Of a DNA stretch of 64,000 nucleotides, positions 16,762 through 26,265 are shown in pieces. Each line of letters opens with the position of its first letter. Positions within the stretch are counted from its first letter, which is position 1. The DNA lies in the NCBI GenBank assembly GCA_902809985.1, contig CADDXC010000001.1, positions 186,001-250,000 on the forward strand, given 5' to 3'. The notes beneath the pieces were generated by a model. That model saw only the letters and a list, made by a program, of their open reading frames with translations. It was not told where the DNA came from and did not search any database. Source of the DNA: Clostridiaceae bacterium BL-3 (GTDB lineage Bacteria > Bacillota > Clostridia > Clostridiales > Clostridiaceae). The position numbers were made by a program, and so were the translations under genes.

Positions 16762-19350
16762 ATGATTGAGTGGTATAAATATACATGGAGTGAAGTAATA
16801 AAAGAACTGAACAGTGATACATATTATGGACTAGATGAAGAACAAATAGGGCCTCTTAGAGAAAAGTATGGAGAGAATAAAATTATAATGCCGGAGACCA
16901 AAGGCTTATTTTATCTTATATTTATGCAATTTAAAGAAATATGGGTGTTGTTATTGATCCTTTGTGCAATTTTATTTGCATATTTAGGCATGTGGAACTA
17001 TGGAATTATATCTTTAATCATTTTATTTTTAAATGTGTCTTTTATAGTTCAGGAGCAATATAAAGGGGAAAGAGATATAAAAGAACTGCGAAAGTTGAAC
17101 TCAGGAACGGCAAGAGTAATAAGGGATGGACGAACTGTTAGGATACCATCTGAAAAACTTGTAGTAGGTGATATAGTTATAATTGGACAAGGAGAGGGAA
17201 TACCTGCGGACATGAGAATTATTGAAAGTAATGATCTAAAGGTAGATGAGTGTTCCGTTACCGGAGAAAATTTTATAGTAGAAAAATACGAATTTAAAAT
17301 AGATGATCGGGAACCGTCTCTTTCAGATATGAAAAATATGCTTTTTAAGTCGTCTTCTGTAGTTACAGGTGATGGTACAGGTGTGGTGACAGCAGTGGGA
17401 ATGGATACTCAGGTGGCAAATATAGTAAAACTTTTACTTGAAGGTGAAGAAAAGAGAGAATTTTTTGGGACTAGAATATATGAGGTAATGAATGCCTTTA
17501 GTATGCTGCTGGCCATTTGTATCCTAATACTTGGATTTATGTTAAATTTTATTTTTCATAAAGATTTTTCCTACAATTTAGAAATATTATCAATTACGTT
17601 TTTAAGTACTGTTCCACAGGCGATGATCATTATTATTTCTCTTGTGGGAGCAATTTTACTAAAAAGATTCAAAAAAATGGATATAACTTTTAAGGACCTA
17701 TTGAGTGTAGAGAAGTTTTCAAAAGTTTCAGCGGTTTGTACAGATAAAATAGGTGCTTTTTCTAAAAATAAAATGAAAGTAGTAAAAGCTTATGGAAGTA
17801 ATGGCCTTATAGATATAAATGGAGAGACCTTAAAAGACGGTATAAGTGAAAGCCTGTATAGAATGATGAATATAGGACTTTTATGTAATGATACAAAATC
17901 TGTAAAGAAAAATGAAGAAAATTGGGTAAAAAATTTGCTTGAGTCATCTTTGGTAAGGTTTGGTGCCAAAAATGGAATGTATAAAAAAGAACTGGATAAG
18001 AAATATGATAGAATATTTCAGATTTTATTTGACAGTGAGAGACGTATAACCACTACTGTAAATAAAGTGGACAAGAAATATAGAGCTCACGTAAAAGGGG
18101 CTACGGACTCTATTTTAAGCAGATGTACGCATATATTGAAAAATGGATTGGAACTGGAAATAACAGAGGAGGATATAGAATCTATAAAGAATGCAGATAT
18201 TAGCATGTCCAATGAATGTTTGTATGTAATGGGATTTGCCTACAGGAATTTTAATTATGAACCGAGTATTAAAGAAAATATCGAAAGTAATTTGGTATTC
18301 GTAGGGTTAATTGGTTTTGACAATATGTTAAAAGAAAATGCATCAGATTCCATAAAAAAGGCTCTGTCCCTTTCAGTAAAACCCATTATTGTTACAGATG
18401 ACAGCAAACTTACAGCTTTGGCAATAGGAAAAAAGATAAACGTTATATCCAGACTTTCCCAGATAGTTTCTGGTGTGGAGATGGACAATATGACAGATGA
18501 AGAATTCAATCGTATTGGAGAAAAGGTAAGTTTTTTTTCCAGAATAAGTTCCAAACATAAGGTGAAGATAATAAAAGCATTAAAAAGTTATGGATATATA
18601 ACAGCTATAACGGGGTGGAAACTTACAGATTTACCTGCACTTAAAATATCAAATATAGGAATAACCAATACTAAGAGCAAAGTAGTGAGAAAATTATGTG
18701 ATATTTTTGTTAAAAATATGGATTTCATGAGCTTCTTAAATACTATAGAGGATTCAAGAAAAATTATAAGTGTGATTAAAAAGATAATTGTGTATATTAT
18801 AAGCTGTTGTGTGGGATTGGCAGCATTTTTATTGATGATCTTTTTATATGGCTTTGATGTTTCCGGATATGTTGTTATAGAATCACTTTGGTTTAATGGT
18901 GTAATTATGTTCTTATCATCTCTATCCATCATGTATCAGTACAGGGATGAAGAGGGAGATTATATACCATCTACCATTGATAAAAGCATAATAGGAGAAA
19001 ATTTAGGCTTTATACTTTTTAGTGGAGTTTTCATGGGCATTTTATCCTTTGCATCTTTGTATGTATCGGAACTGTGGAGAATCAGTTTTCCGTTTTTGAC
19101 TTCTATTTCAGTTTTAAATGTCTGTGCTGTATTATTTGTATATAGTTTTTCCAATGAAAAGTTTTTTAAAAACAGACTTTCAAATATAATTACAGTTATA
19201 GATATTGTTGTACAATTAGGTATAATCTTCATTGCTAGCAAATTATTGATTCTATTTAATTTAGGTTATTGGAAGATATTTTTTGCATGCATTATATTGT
19301 GGTCTATCTTATGTATAAATTATAAATTTCATAAAAATCAATATGATTAA
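16762..19350 (+). CDS. P-type ATPase homologue with degenerate catalytic motifs
   Basis: 862 residues from ATG 16762, chosen because GGAGG (16747-16751) lies 10 nt before it. The overall layout is that of cation-transporting P-type ATPases: N-terminal cation ATPase domain, about eight to ten membrane helices, actuator domain and large P/N domain with an intact nucleotide-site KGA (HVKGATDSILSRC). However TGES reads TGEN (167-170), DKTGT reads DKIGA (D328 kept), the hinge GDGxND reads GWKLTD (618-623), DPPR reads DNML, and the TGD of the P domain reads TDD. The frame is intact, so it is not a simple pseudogene. It may bind but not pump, or act as a regulator. It lies 79 nt before comEC. Confidence 0.85.
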   Translation: MIEWYKYTWSEVIKELNSDTYYGLDEEQIGPLREKYGENKIIMPETKGLFYLIFMQFKEIWVLLLILCAILFAYLGMWNYGIISLIILFLNVSFIVQEQYKGERDIKELRKLNSGTARVIRDGRTVRIPSEKLVVGDIVIIGQGEGIPADMRIIESNDLKVDECSVTGENFIVEKYEFKIDDREPSLSDMKNMLFKSSSVVTGDGTGVVTAVGMDTQVANIVKLLLEGEEKREFFGTRIYEVMNAFSMLLAICILILGFMLNFIFHKDFSYNLEILSITFLSTVPQAMIIIISLVGAILLKRFKKMDITFKDLLSVEKFSKVSAVCTDKIGAFSKNKMKVVKAYGSNGLIDINGETLKDGISESLYRMMNIGLLCNDTKSVKKNEENWVKNLLESSLVRFGAKNGMYKKELDKKYDRIFQILFDSERRITTTVNKVDKKYRAHVKGATDSILSRCTHILKNGLELEITEEDIESIKNADISMSNECLYVMGFAYRNFNYEPSIKENIESNLVFVGLIGFDNMLKENASDSIKKALSLSVKPIIVTDDSKLTALAIGKKINVISRLSQIVSGVEMDNMTDEEFNRIGEKVSFFSRISSKHKVKIIKALKSYGYITAITGWKLTDLPALKISNIGITNTKSKVVRKLCDIFVKNMDFMSFLNTIEDSRKIISVIKKIIVYIISCCVGLAAFLLMIFLYGFDVSGYVVIESLWFNGVIMFLSSLSIMYQYRDEEGDYIPSTIDKSIIGENLGFILFSGVFMGILSFASLYVSELWRISFPFLTSISVLNVCAVLFVYSFSNEKFFKNRLSNIITVIDIVVQLGIIFIASKLLILFNLGYWKIFFACIILWSILCINYKFHKNQYD

Positions 19351-19429
19351 TAAGTTGTTTTTAGGCAAATATAGATAATAGCAATTGTGCCATATGCAGT
19401 GAATATCAGATTAGCCGGAGGTATCATCT

Positions 19430-21178
19430 ATGACTATGAAAAGGCCATTGGTATTTTATTCTGTATCCCTATATCTAGGATGTTTATTTGTCCTGTTATT
19501 TTTAGACAGTATTTTGGCAGCAGCGTTAGTAGCTGCTTTTTTTCTTATAATATTATTTTTTACATTGGAAATTAAAGCTTTTACAATAAATGTGCTATTT
19601 TTTCTCCTTGGAATATTCAGCTTTTGTATTTATTTTAACGTAAGTATCCAGAACCCTGTTGAAATTAGAATTGTAGATAGTAAAAACTATTATTTTATAG
19701 GAGATTTTAAGGGAAGAAAAATTATATTGGAGGGAAAAACGAAGGGACTGGAAGAAGGTCAGAAGATAACAAAAGTATATGGGAGATTTCAAAAAAATTT
19801 TGATATAGAAAATGGATTTATTGGAAACTATTATTTAACGGGATATGAGTATTGTAAAAAGGATCTGGTATATTATTCTTATAAATTCAAGAAAAATCTT
19901 TATGAAAAATTCAAAAATATAATTGGAAAAGATAGAGCAGCTCTTATTATGGCTCTGTGTTATGGAGAAACCAATTATATCAACCAGGATCAGATGAAGA
20001 ATTTTCAGGAATTGGGAATAATTCATGCTGTAAGTGTTTCAGGATTCCACATGGCATTGATATATGAAGTGCTGGAGTTTGCAGTTGGGCTTAAAATGGC
20101 TGTATTTGTATCTCTATTCTATGTATTTTTTACAGGCATGGCAGCAGCAACCATGAGGTCTTTTATAATGATACTTATATTTAAACTGTCAAGTGTATTT
20201 TTTAAAGAATATGACAGCATATCCTCTTTAAGTCTGGCAGCTCTTATTTTGATAGCATTTAAACCTTATTATATAGTAAATATAGGATTTGATCTCTCTT
20301 TTTTAGCGACTTTAGGTATACTTCTATACAGTAAAGCCATATGCAGAAAATTGTATAAACTGCCTGAAAAACTAGCGGTCAGTGTAAGTTTAACCCTTAG
20401 CTCACAGATTTTTTCACTGCCCTATATAGCTTTTACAATACAGAATTTCAGTTATGGATTTATTTTGGGAAACTTATTCTTGATTCCCCTGTTTTCGATA
20501 ATAATTGTGCTTGGAAATGGGGCACTGTGCCTATATCCCGTGGAAATATTGTTTAAATACATATGTACAATTATTAATTTTATTTTTACTGTGATAGATG
20601 GTGGAAGTATAATTGCCTTGAAGTTATGTCCTGGAGTGATGTATTTAAAATATGAAGATGGATTGATGGCTATTGCATTATTTACAGCTATTGTAATGTA
20701 CAAGAAGGGATATGAAAAATTCAGGCACATTCCTGCTGCCTGTGTGATTCTGATGATACTTCGAGGATATTCTTTTTTTACCGGAATATCTTTTATAAAT
20801 ACGGATAATGGAGAAGCAGCCCTTATAAAAAGAGGTTTCAATAAAGTTATGATATGCAATTACAATTATTTAGATGCCAGTTGGATATGGAAAGTTAAAA
20901 TGCAGCAGTCAGTAGATAAAATTATAACTAATCCTCATGAAAATTTTGTATATAATTTAGGTAATGGTTCTTATTTAAAAGTAAACGAAAACTCGAAAGC
21001 TCATATGGAGGTAACACTTAATTCCAAAAATAAAAAATTCAAATTTCTTTTGAATAAAAATGTTAAAGATAATAAACTGGCCTTTGACGGAGAAAAAGCT
21101 GTTTTTATACCGAAAATGAATATAAAAGATAGCAGCTCTTATGTTATAATGTTTAATATGCTTTTTAAGCTTCGATGA
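19430..21178 (+). CDS. comEC: ComEC/Rec2-type membrane protein with degenerate C-terminus
   Basis: 582 residues. Residues 1-60 hold two to three membrane segments, 60-170 a DUF4131-like soluble part, 180-450 the polytopic Competence domain (ALCYGETNYINQDQMKNFQELGIIHAVSVSGFHMALI, GMAAATMRSFIM). ComEC forms the channel for single-stranded DNA during natural transformation. Full-length homologues end with a metallo-beta-lactamase nuclease domain; here the C-terminal 130 residues begin with FINTDNGEAALIKRG, aligning by eye with the first strand of that domain, but no HXHXDH motif follows. ATG 19430 is 8 nt after GGAGG. It precedes holA by about 30 nt and is probably in its operon. Confidence 0.85.
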   Translation: MTMKRPLVFYSVSLYLGCLFVLLFLDSILAAALVAAFFLIILFFTLEIKAFTINVLFFLLGIFSFCIYFNVSIQNPVEIRIVDSKNYYFIGDFKGRKIILEGKTKGLEEGQKITKVYGRFQKNFDIENGFIGNYYLTGYEYCKKDLVYYSYKFKKNLYEKFKNIIGKDRAALIMALCYGETNYINQDQMKNFQELGIIHAVSVSGFHMALIYEVLEFAVGLKMAVFVSLFYVFFTGMAAATMRSFIMILIFKLSSVFFKEYDSISSLSLAALILIAFKPYYIVNIGFDLSFLATLGILLYSKAICRKLYKLPEKLAVSVSLTLSSQIFSLPYIAFTIQNFSYGFILGNLFLIPLFSIIIVLGNGALCLYPVEILFKYICTIINFIFTVIDGGSIIALKLCPGVMYLKYEDGLMAIALFTAIVMYKKGYEKFRHIPAACVILMILRGYSFFTGISFINTDNGEAALIKRGFNKVMICNYNYLDASWIWKVKMQQSVDKIITNPHENFVYNLGNGSYLKVNENSKAHMEVTLNSKNKKFKFLLNKNVKDNKLAFDGEKAVFIPKMNIKDSSSYVIMFNMLFKLR

Positions 21179-21209
21179 TTATCGGAGCAAAGGAGGAAGT
21201 GAGTGAAGG

Positions 21210-22244
21210 TTGATTGATATAACTGCTTTTAACAAGAACTTAAAAAATGGACATATAGAAAATTGTTATTTATTCTGCGGCAGTGATGAATTTCTTATAA
21301 AGGAAAATATAAGAGAATTGATCAAAAGAGTTGTGAAATCTGATTTTATTGATTTAAATTATGTAAAATTTGATGGAAGTTCTCTGGAGGATTTTGACAC
21401 TGTAATAAATGCCTGTGAAACCCTTCCTTTTATGAGTGATAAAAAAGTTGTACTTATATATAGGGCTTCATTTATGGGAGAAGAAAAGGGCTATAAAAGT
21501 AAGCTTTCTGGTGAATTTAAAAAAATACATGATTATTTAAAGAATGTACCCGAACATTGTGTTTTAATATTTTATTACCTTTTTAGAAGTAAAAGGGATA
21601 AACCGGGTAGAAGGATATACAGCCTGGATAAAGATATATGTGTGATTAGGGCCGATAAAATAAGGGGATATCAACTTGAAAATAAAGTTCAAGAATTTTT
21701 TCAACTCAGGGGAAAGAATATAAAAAAGATTGATCTTAGAGTGTTCTGTAACCTCATGGAAGGGAATAACTTAAGTGCAATAGAAAATGAAGTGGAAAAA
21801 CTATGCTGTTATACCTATGGCAGGGATATAAAAAGAAAAGACATTCAGGAAATGTTTCTAAAAAACAGTGAAGAGGATATCTTTGATGTTATAAATGCTA
21901 TATCCAATAAAAATTTAAAAGATGCACTTCATCTGTTAAATGAACTCATATATAGCGGTGCTAAAATAAATTATATTTTAGTTATGATAGAAAGACAATT
22001 TAGTGTTCTGTTTAAAATTAAATTACTCCTAGAAGATGGTAAACAAAAGACCGAGATTATGAAGTTATTAAACATTAGATCCCAATATAGATATAATATA
22101 ATGGTTCAGCAGAGCAAAAAATTCACATTAAAACAACTTAAAAAGTCCATACAATTATGCTTGGATACGGAAAAAGATATGAAAAGTTCCTCTCTCAATG
22201 AGAAAACTGAATTAGAGCTCTTACTAATAAATACTATTGCATAA
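21210..22244 (+). CDS. holA: DNA polymerase III delta subunit
   Basis: 344 residues, the usual length of HolA. It is a clamp-loader subunit that opens the sliding clamp. The start IENCYLFCGSDEFLIKENI, followed by FDTVINACETLPFMSDKKVVLI and NEVEKLCCY, matches the clostridial delta family, and the order comEC-holA-rpsT is conserved in Firmicutes. The start is TTG 21210, preceded by AAAGGAGG some 10-20 nt upstream. Its stop codon lies inside the stem of a bidirectional terminator shared with rpsT. Confidence 0.93.
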   Translation: MIDITAFNKNLKNGHIENCYLFCGSDEFLIKENIRELIKRVVKSDFIDLNYVKFDGSSLEDFDTVINACETLPFMSDKKVVLIYRASFMGEEKGYKSKLSGEFKKIHDYLKNVPEHCVLIFYYLFRSKRDKPGRRIYSLDKDICVIRADKIRGYQLENKVQEFFQLRGKNIKKIDLRVFCNLMEGNNLSAIENEVEKLCCYTYGRDIKRKDIQEMFLKNSEEDIFDVINAISNKNLKDALHLLNELIYSGAKINYILVMIERQFSVLFKIKLLLEDGKQKTEIMKLLNIRSQYRYNIMVQQSKKFTLKQLKKSIQLCLDTEKDMKSSSLNEKTELELLLINTIA

Positions 22245-22280
22245 TAAATAACCGGTCACCGCCGGTCATTTATTATGCAA
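22237..22280. terminator. Bidirectional terminator shared by holA and rpsT
   Basis: Arms of 19 nt (22237-22255 and 22262-22280) pair with a single mismatch around a 6-nt loop. The stem contains the stop codons of both convergent genes. Confidence 0.88.
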
Positions 22281-22539
22281 CTAATCCATTTAATTTTAAA
22301 GTCAGCTTAGATTTATCTCTTGAAGCTTTATTCTTGTGAATAACACCTTTTGATGCCGCCATATCTAGAGCTTTTATAGCTGCAGTGAAGTTAACCTTAG
22401 CTTCTTCTACATTTTTATTCTCAACAGACGCTAAAAACTTTTTTATAGTAGTCTTTAATGAAGATTTTATTATTCTATTCCTCAATGTCTTAGTTTGAAT
22501 AACTTTTATTCTCTTTTTTGCAGATTTTATGTTTGCCAT
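22273..22539 (-). CDS. rpsT: 30S ribosomal protein S20
   Basis: 88 residues, starting [21 protein letters not shown], the diagnostic N-terminus of S20, a basic three-helix protein bound to 16S rRNA. The start at 22539 is preferred over an upstream in-frame ATG because GGGGG lies just before it and S20 always begins MANIKSA. The gene is convergent with holA, and divergent from gpr, as in many clostridia. Confidence 0.97.
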   Translation of the reverse strand: MANIKSAKKRIKVIQTKTLRNRIIKSSLKTTIKKFLASVENKNVEEAKVNFTAAIKALDMAASKGVIHKNKASRDKSKLTLKLNGLVA

Positions 22540-22619
22540 GCTTTCACCCCCTTGTATTTTTATAGATTTCAATAGCTTTGGGGAAATTTGCCATCAAATC
22601 ATTATATTTAACAAGTGCT

Positions 22620-22648
22620 ATTATAGCATTAAATTTTAACCACTTCAA
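22620..22648 (-). promoter_or_regulatory. Sigma-A promoter of rpsT
   Basis: Read on the minus strand: TTGAAG (22648-22643), 17-nt spacer, TATAAT (22625-22620). It leaves a leader of about 75 nt, possibly long enough for S20 autoregulation, though no known leader motif was recognised. Confidence 0.7.
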
Positions 22649-22844
22649 GTAAAATTATACTGTCAAAAATATATGCCTTTCAAACTTTTTATCTAATTGT
22701 AAAATGTTTATTGTAAACTGTGAATTGTCGATCTGGTATATTGTAAAAGATAATAACTAATAATAATATGTAGAGAAAAATCCAGGCTTTAGCTTGATCA
22801 AAAAATTTACCAAGCTTAAATAATGCAAAGGGAGGGATATGTGA

Positions 22845-23819
22845 ATGTTTGATGTAAGGACGGATTTGGCGGTAGAAGCCAGGGAAAAGTGCCGTAAGGA
22901 AAGAGGAGGAGAAGTTCCTGGAGTGGAAGTGGAGGAAACTATGGAGGATGGTATAAAGGTGACCTGCGTAAAAATAGTGGAGGATATTGGGGAAAAGATC
23001 ATGGGAAAACCAAAAGGTTCCTACATAACTGTGGATATGCCAAGGCTCACTCATTACGATGGGGAAATAAGGGATAAAGTGAGCAAGGTCGTGGGTAAAG
23101 TATTGTCAAGTGTGATAGATATAGATAAAAGCATGACTGCATTGGTGGTGGGATTGGGAAATTGGAACATAACCCCTGATTCTCTGGGGCCTAAAGTGGT
23201 CTCAAAACTTATGGTTACCAGGCATTTGAAGCAGTTAGTACCTGACAAGATAGATGAGGGTATAAGGCCTGTATGTGTCATATCCCCAGGAGTACTTGGA
23301 ATTACTGGCATTGAAACCAGTGAAATAATACAGGGTGTTGTGGACAAAGTAAAACCTAATCTGATAATTTGTATAGATTCGCTGGCGTCAAGGAAGATGG
23401 ACAGAGTCAATTATACAGTGCAAATAGGAAATAGGGGAATATCTCCTGGTTCTGGGGTAGGCAATAGAAGGATGGAATTGAGTGAAAAAACACTTGGGGT
23501 GCCTGTAATAGCTATAGGAGTTCCTACAGTGGTGGATGCGGCTACTATGGCCAATGATACTATTGATATGGTTCTGGACGAAATGATAAGGCAGACAAAA
23601 AAGGGAGAAAAATTTTATGAGATGTTGAAATCCGTGGATAAGGATGAAAAGCATCAGATGATAAGGGCACTTCTTGAGCCTTATAAGGAAAATATCATGG
23701 TTACACCTAAAGATGTGGATCTGGTAGTGGATTCCATTTCAAAGGTCATTGCGAATGCTATAAACATAGCACTCCAGCCTGCATTGGACTTAGACGATAT
23801 AAATACTTTCTTGAATTAG
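22845..23819 (+). CDS. gpr: Germination (spore) protease GPR
   Basis: 324 residues matching GPR from its start: FDVRTDLAVEARE, then PRLTHYDGEIRDKVSKVVGKVL, VVGLGNWNITPDSLGPKVV and GIETSEIIQGVVDKVKPNLIICIDSLASRK. GPR is made as a zymogen in the forespore and degrades small acid-soluble proteins on germination, an aspartic-type protease unique to endospore formers. A GGGAGGG site precedes ATG 22845. In Bacillus it is followed by spoIIP; here the next gene is a short membrane protein and then lepA. I did not find a convincing sigma-G promoter by eye. Confidence 0.96.
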   Translation: MFDVRTDLAVEAREKCRKERGGEVPGVEVEETMEDGIKVTCVKIVEDIGEKIMGKPKGSYITVDMPRLTHYDGEIRDKVSKVVGKVLSSVIDIDKSMTALVVGLGNWNITPDSLGPKVVSKLMVTRHLKQLVPDKIDEGIRPVCVISPGVLGITGIETSEIIQGVVDKVKPNLIICIDSLASRKMDRVNYTVQIGNRGISPGSGVGNRRMELSEKTLGVPVIAIGVPTVVDAATMANDTIDMVLDEMIRQTKKGEKFYEMLKSVDKDEKHQMIRALLEPYKENIMVTPKDVDLVVDSISKVIANAINIALQPALDLDDINTFLN

Positions 23820-23966
23820 TAGCAGATGATATTTTATAGTAATTTTGAGTATTAAGTGAAAAATAATTGACTGTGGGATTATAATTTGGAATATAATGTA
23901 TAAAATTCATAAAAAAGCTCATCCTTTATAATGAGAATTTTATTCCTGTTTGGGGGTGACTTTTTT

Positions 23967-24290
23967 ATGAATAGGAAAGCTATTGCAACTGTAATGATAA
24001 TTTGCTGTGTAATAATTATTTTAGGATTTACAGTTATAACTGCAGGATTGCCTAAATTTATAAAGGATAAATCAGATTTTAAGATAGATTACACTCAGAC
24101 ACCTTTTGATTTTAGCGTGGATATGGGAAATTACTCACTTAGCATAGATAATAGGATAGGTGATAATTTTAAAAACGGATCTAAAAAAATTATAGATGTG
24201 GTAGGTAGTAAAATATATTCTGGAACTTCTTATATAATAGATATGACTCAAAATACATTTGAAAATATAGAGGATAGGTTCACCAAATAA
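23967..24290 (+). CDS. Small single-pass membrane protein between gpr and lepA
   Basis: 107 residues from ATG 23967, which follows GGGGGTGA; an upstream in-frame start would add 12 residues but has no ribosome site. Residues 5-28 (AIATVMIICCVIIILGFTVITAG) form one membrane helix, the rest is an extracytoplasmic segment. The family is not recognised. Its place, after gpr and before lepA, is where Bacillus has spoIIP and yqxA, so a sporulation function is a fair guess but rests only on position. Confidence 0.7.
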   Translation: MNRKAIATVMIICCVIIILGFTVITAGLPKFIKDKSDFKIDYTQTPFDFSVDMGNYSLSIDNRIGDNFKNGSKKIIDVVGSKIYSGTSYIIDMTQNTFENIEDRFTK

Positions 24291-24315
24291 TGTGCTTTTA
24301 ACTGTAGGGTGATTA

Positions 24316-24324
24316 TGATATAAT
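24316..24324 (+). promoter_or_regulatory. Extended -10 promoter of lepA
   Basis: TGATATAAT (TGn + TATAAT) lies about 60 nt before the lepA start, just after the end of the small membrane protein gene. Confidence 0.5.
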
Positions 24325-24382
24325 TTACTGTAGTTGTTGGTCCGAATTGTGGAGAAATTTCATTGATATTGGGGGAAGTAGT

Positions 24383-26191
24383 ATGCAGAGTGAAAGACAG
24401 AGACATATAAGAAATTTTTCTATAGTTGCCCATATAGATCACGGTAAATCCACCCTTGCAGATAGGTTAATTGAAAAAACAGGAACTCTTACTGAAAGGG
24501 AGATGAATTCCCAGGTACTTGACAATATGGAATTGGAGAGAGAACGGGGGATAACTATAAAATCCCAGGCAGTGAGGCTTATATATAAGAGGCCTGATGG
24601 AGAAGAATATATTTTAAATCTTATAGATACGCCGGGACATGTAGATTTCAATTATGAGGTTTCAAGAAGTCTTGCAGCCTGTGAGGGAGCTGTTTTAGTA
24701 GTTGATGCAACCCAGGGCATACAGGCACAGACACTGGCTAATTGCTATTTGGCCATGGATCATGATCTGGAAATTGTTCCGGTAATAAATAAAATAGACT
24801 TGCCAAGTTCGAGACCTGATGAAGTAAAAGGGGAGATAGAGGATGTCATAGGAATAGATGCGGAAGATGCTCCTCTAGTTTCTGCAAAGACAGGGTTAAA
24901 TATAGATGAGGTCTTGGAGGCCATAGTAAATAAAATACCTTCTCCAGAGGGAGATGAGAATGCGCCTTTGAGGGCTCTTATATTTGATTCAAATTATGAC
25001 AGCTATAAGGGAGTGGTCTGTCATATAAGGGTAAAAGAAGGTTGTATTAAGACAGGAGAAGAGATAAAGCTCATGGCTACAGGCAAGGTATATGAAGTTA
25101 CAGAAACGGGAATATTTGTCCCGGATTTCATGCCCAGATCAGAATTGAAGGCTGGAGATGTGGGATATTTCACAGCTTCCATTAAGAATGTGAGAGATGC
25201 AAGGGTTGGAGATACAGTAACTGAAGCGAGAAGAGAGGCGTCAGAACCTCTTAAAGGATATAGACCTGTAGTCTCTATGGTATACAGCGGCATATATCCG
25301 GTAGATGGAAAAAAATACAGTGAATTGAAGGAAGCACTGGAGAAACTTCAGGTTAATGATGCAGCACTTTGTTTTGAACCGGAGACATCTATAGCTCTGG
25401 GATTTGGATTTAGATGTGGTTTTTTGGGACTGCTTCATATGGATGTCATACAGGAAAGGGTTGAAAGGGAATTTAACCTGGACATAATAACTACGGCTCC
25501 ATCTGTTATATATAAGGTATATAAGACAGATGGTACTCTAATAGAACTTACCAATCCTACTAACATGCCTGAAGTATCGGAGATAAAGTACATGGAGGAA
25601 CCAATAGTTAAGGCTTCCATAATAACTCCTTCGGAATATGTAGGATCAGTTATGGAACTTGCCCAGGGCAGAAGAGGTACTTTTAGAGATATGCAGTACA
25701 TAGAGACCACCAGGGTATCCTTAAATTATGATATTCCACTAAATGAAATAATATATAATTTCTTTGATGTATTAAAATCTAGAACAAGAGGTTATGCATC
25801 TCTTGATTATGAATTAAAGGGCTATAAGGCTGCTGAATTGGTAAAATTGGATATTCTTTTAAATGGGGAAGCTGTAGATGCCCTTTCCATGATTGTGCCT
25901 GAAGAAAGGGCTTATGAAAGAGGAAGGAGTATAGCTGAAAGGCTTAAGGAAATAATACCGAGACAGCTTTTTGAAATACCAATACAGGCTGCTGTAGGTG
26001 GGAAAATTATAGCTAGGGAAACTGTCAAGGCCATGAGAAAAGATGTGCTTGCGAAATGCTATGGAGGAGATATATCCAGAAAGAAAAAACTTCTTGAAAA
26101 GCAAAAAGAAGGAAAAAAGAGAATGAGGCAGGTAGGTTCTGTGGAAATTCCCCAGGAGGCTTTTATGGCAATACTTAAAACAGAAGACTAA
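24383..26191 (+). CDS. lepA: Elongation factor 4
   Basis: 602 residues, the family's normal length. The translational GTPase motifs are all present: G1 [10 protein letters not shown]2/G3 ERERGITI and DTPGH, G4 NKID, G5 SAKTG, followed by the EF-G like domains and the LepA-specific C-terminus ([27 protein letters not shown]). LepA back-translocates or remodels ribosomes under stress and in initiation. The start at 24383 ([19 protein letters not shown]) follows GGGGGAAG; an upstream ATG at 24347 lacks support. hemW follows after about 75 nt. Confidence 0.97.
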   Translation: MQSERQRHIRNFSIVAHIDHGKSTLADRLIEKTGTLTEREMNSQVLDNMELERERGITIKSQAVRLIYKRPDGEEYILNLIDTPGHVDFNYEVSRSLAACEGAVLVVDATQGIQAQTLANCYLAMDHDLEIVPVINKIDLPSSRPDEVKGEIEDVIGIDAEDAPLVSAKTGLNIDEVLEAIVNKIPSPEGDENAPLRALIFDSNYDSYKGVVCHIRVKEGCIKTGEEIKLMATGKVYEVTETGIFVPDFMPRSELKAGDVGYFTASIKNVRDARVGDTVTEARREASEPLKGYRPVVSMVYSGIYPVDGKKYSELKEALEKLQVNDAALCFEPETSIALGFGFRCGFLGLLHMDVIQERVEREFNLDIITTAPSVIYKVYKTDGTLIELTNPTNMPEVSEIKYMEEPIVKASIITPSEYVGSVMELAQGRRGTFRDMQYIETTRVSLNYDIPLNEIIYNFFDVLKSRTRGYASLDYELKGYKAAELVKLDILLNGEAVDALSMIVPEERAYERGRSIAERLKEIIPRQLFEIPIQAAVGGKIIARETVKAMRKDVLAKCYGGDISRKKKLLEKQKEGKKRMRQVGSVEIPQEAFMAILKTED

Positions 26192-26265
26192 AAAACAGCA
26201 AACTTCAAATATTTGAATAAGACTTTCTTTAATTAAGTAAAATTTATAAACTGGGGAGTGTTTTT

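Noticed and set aside
22573-22844. Riboswitch or RNA gene in the rpsT-gpr spacer
   Set aside because: Only the rpsT promoter and a short leader could be supported; no known RNA motif was recognised.
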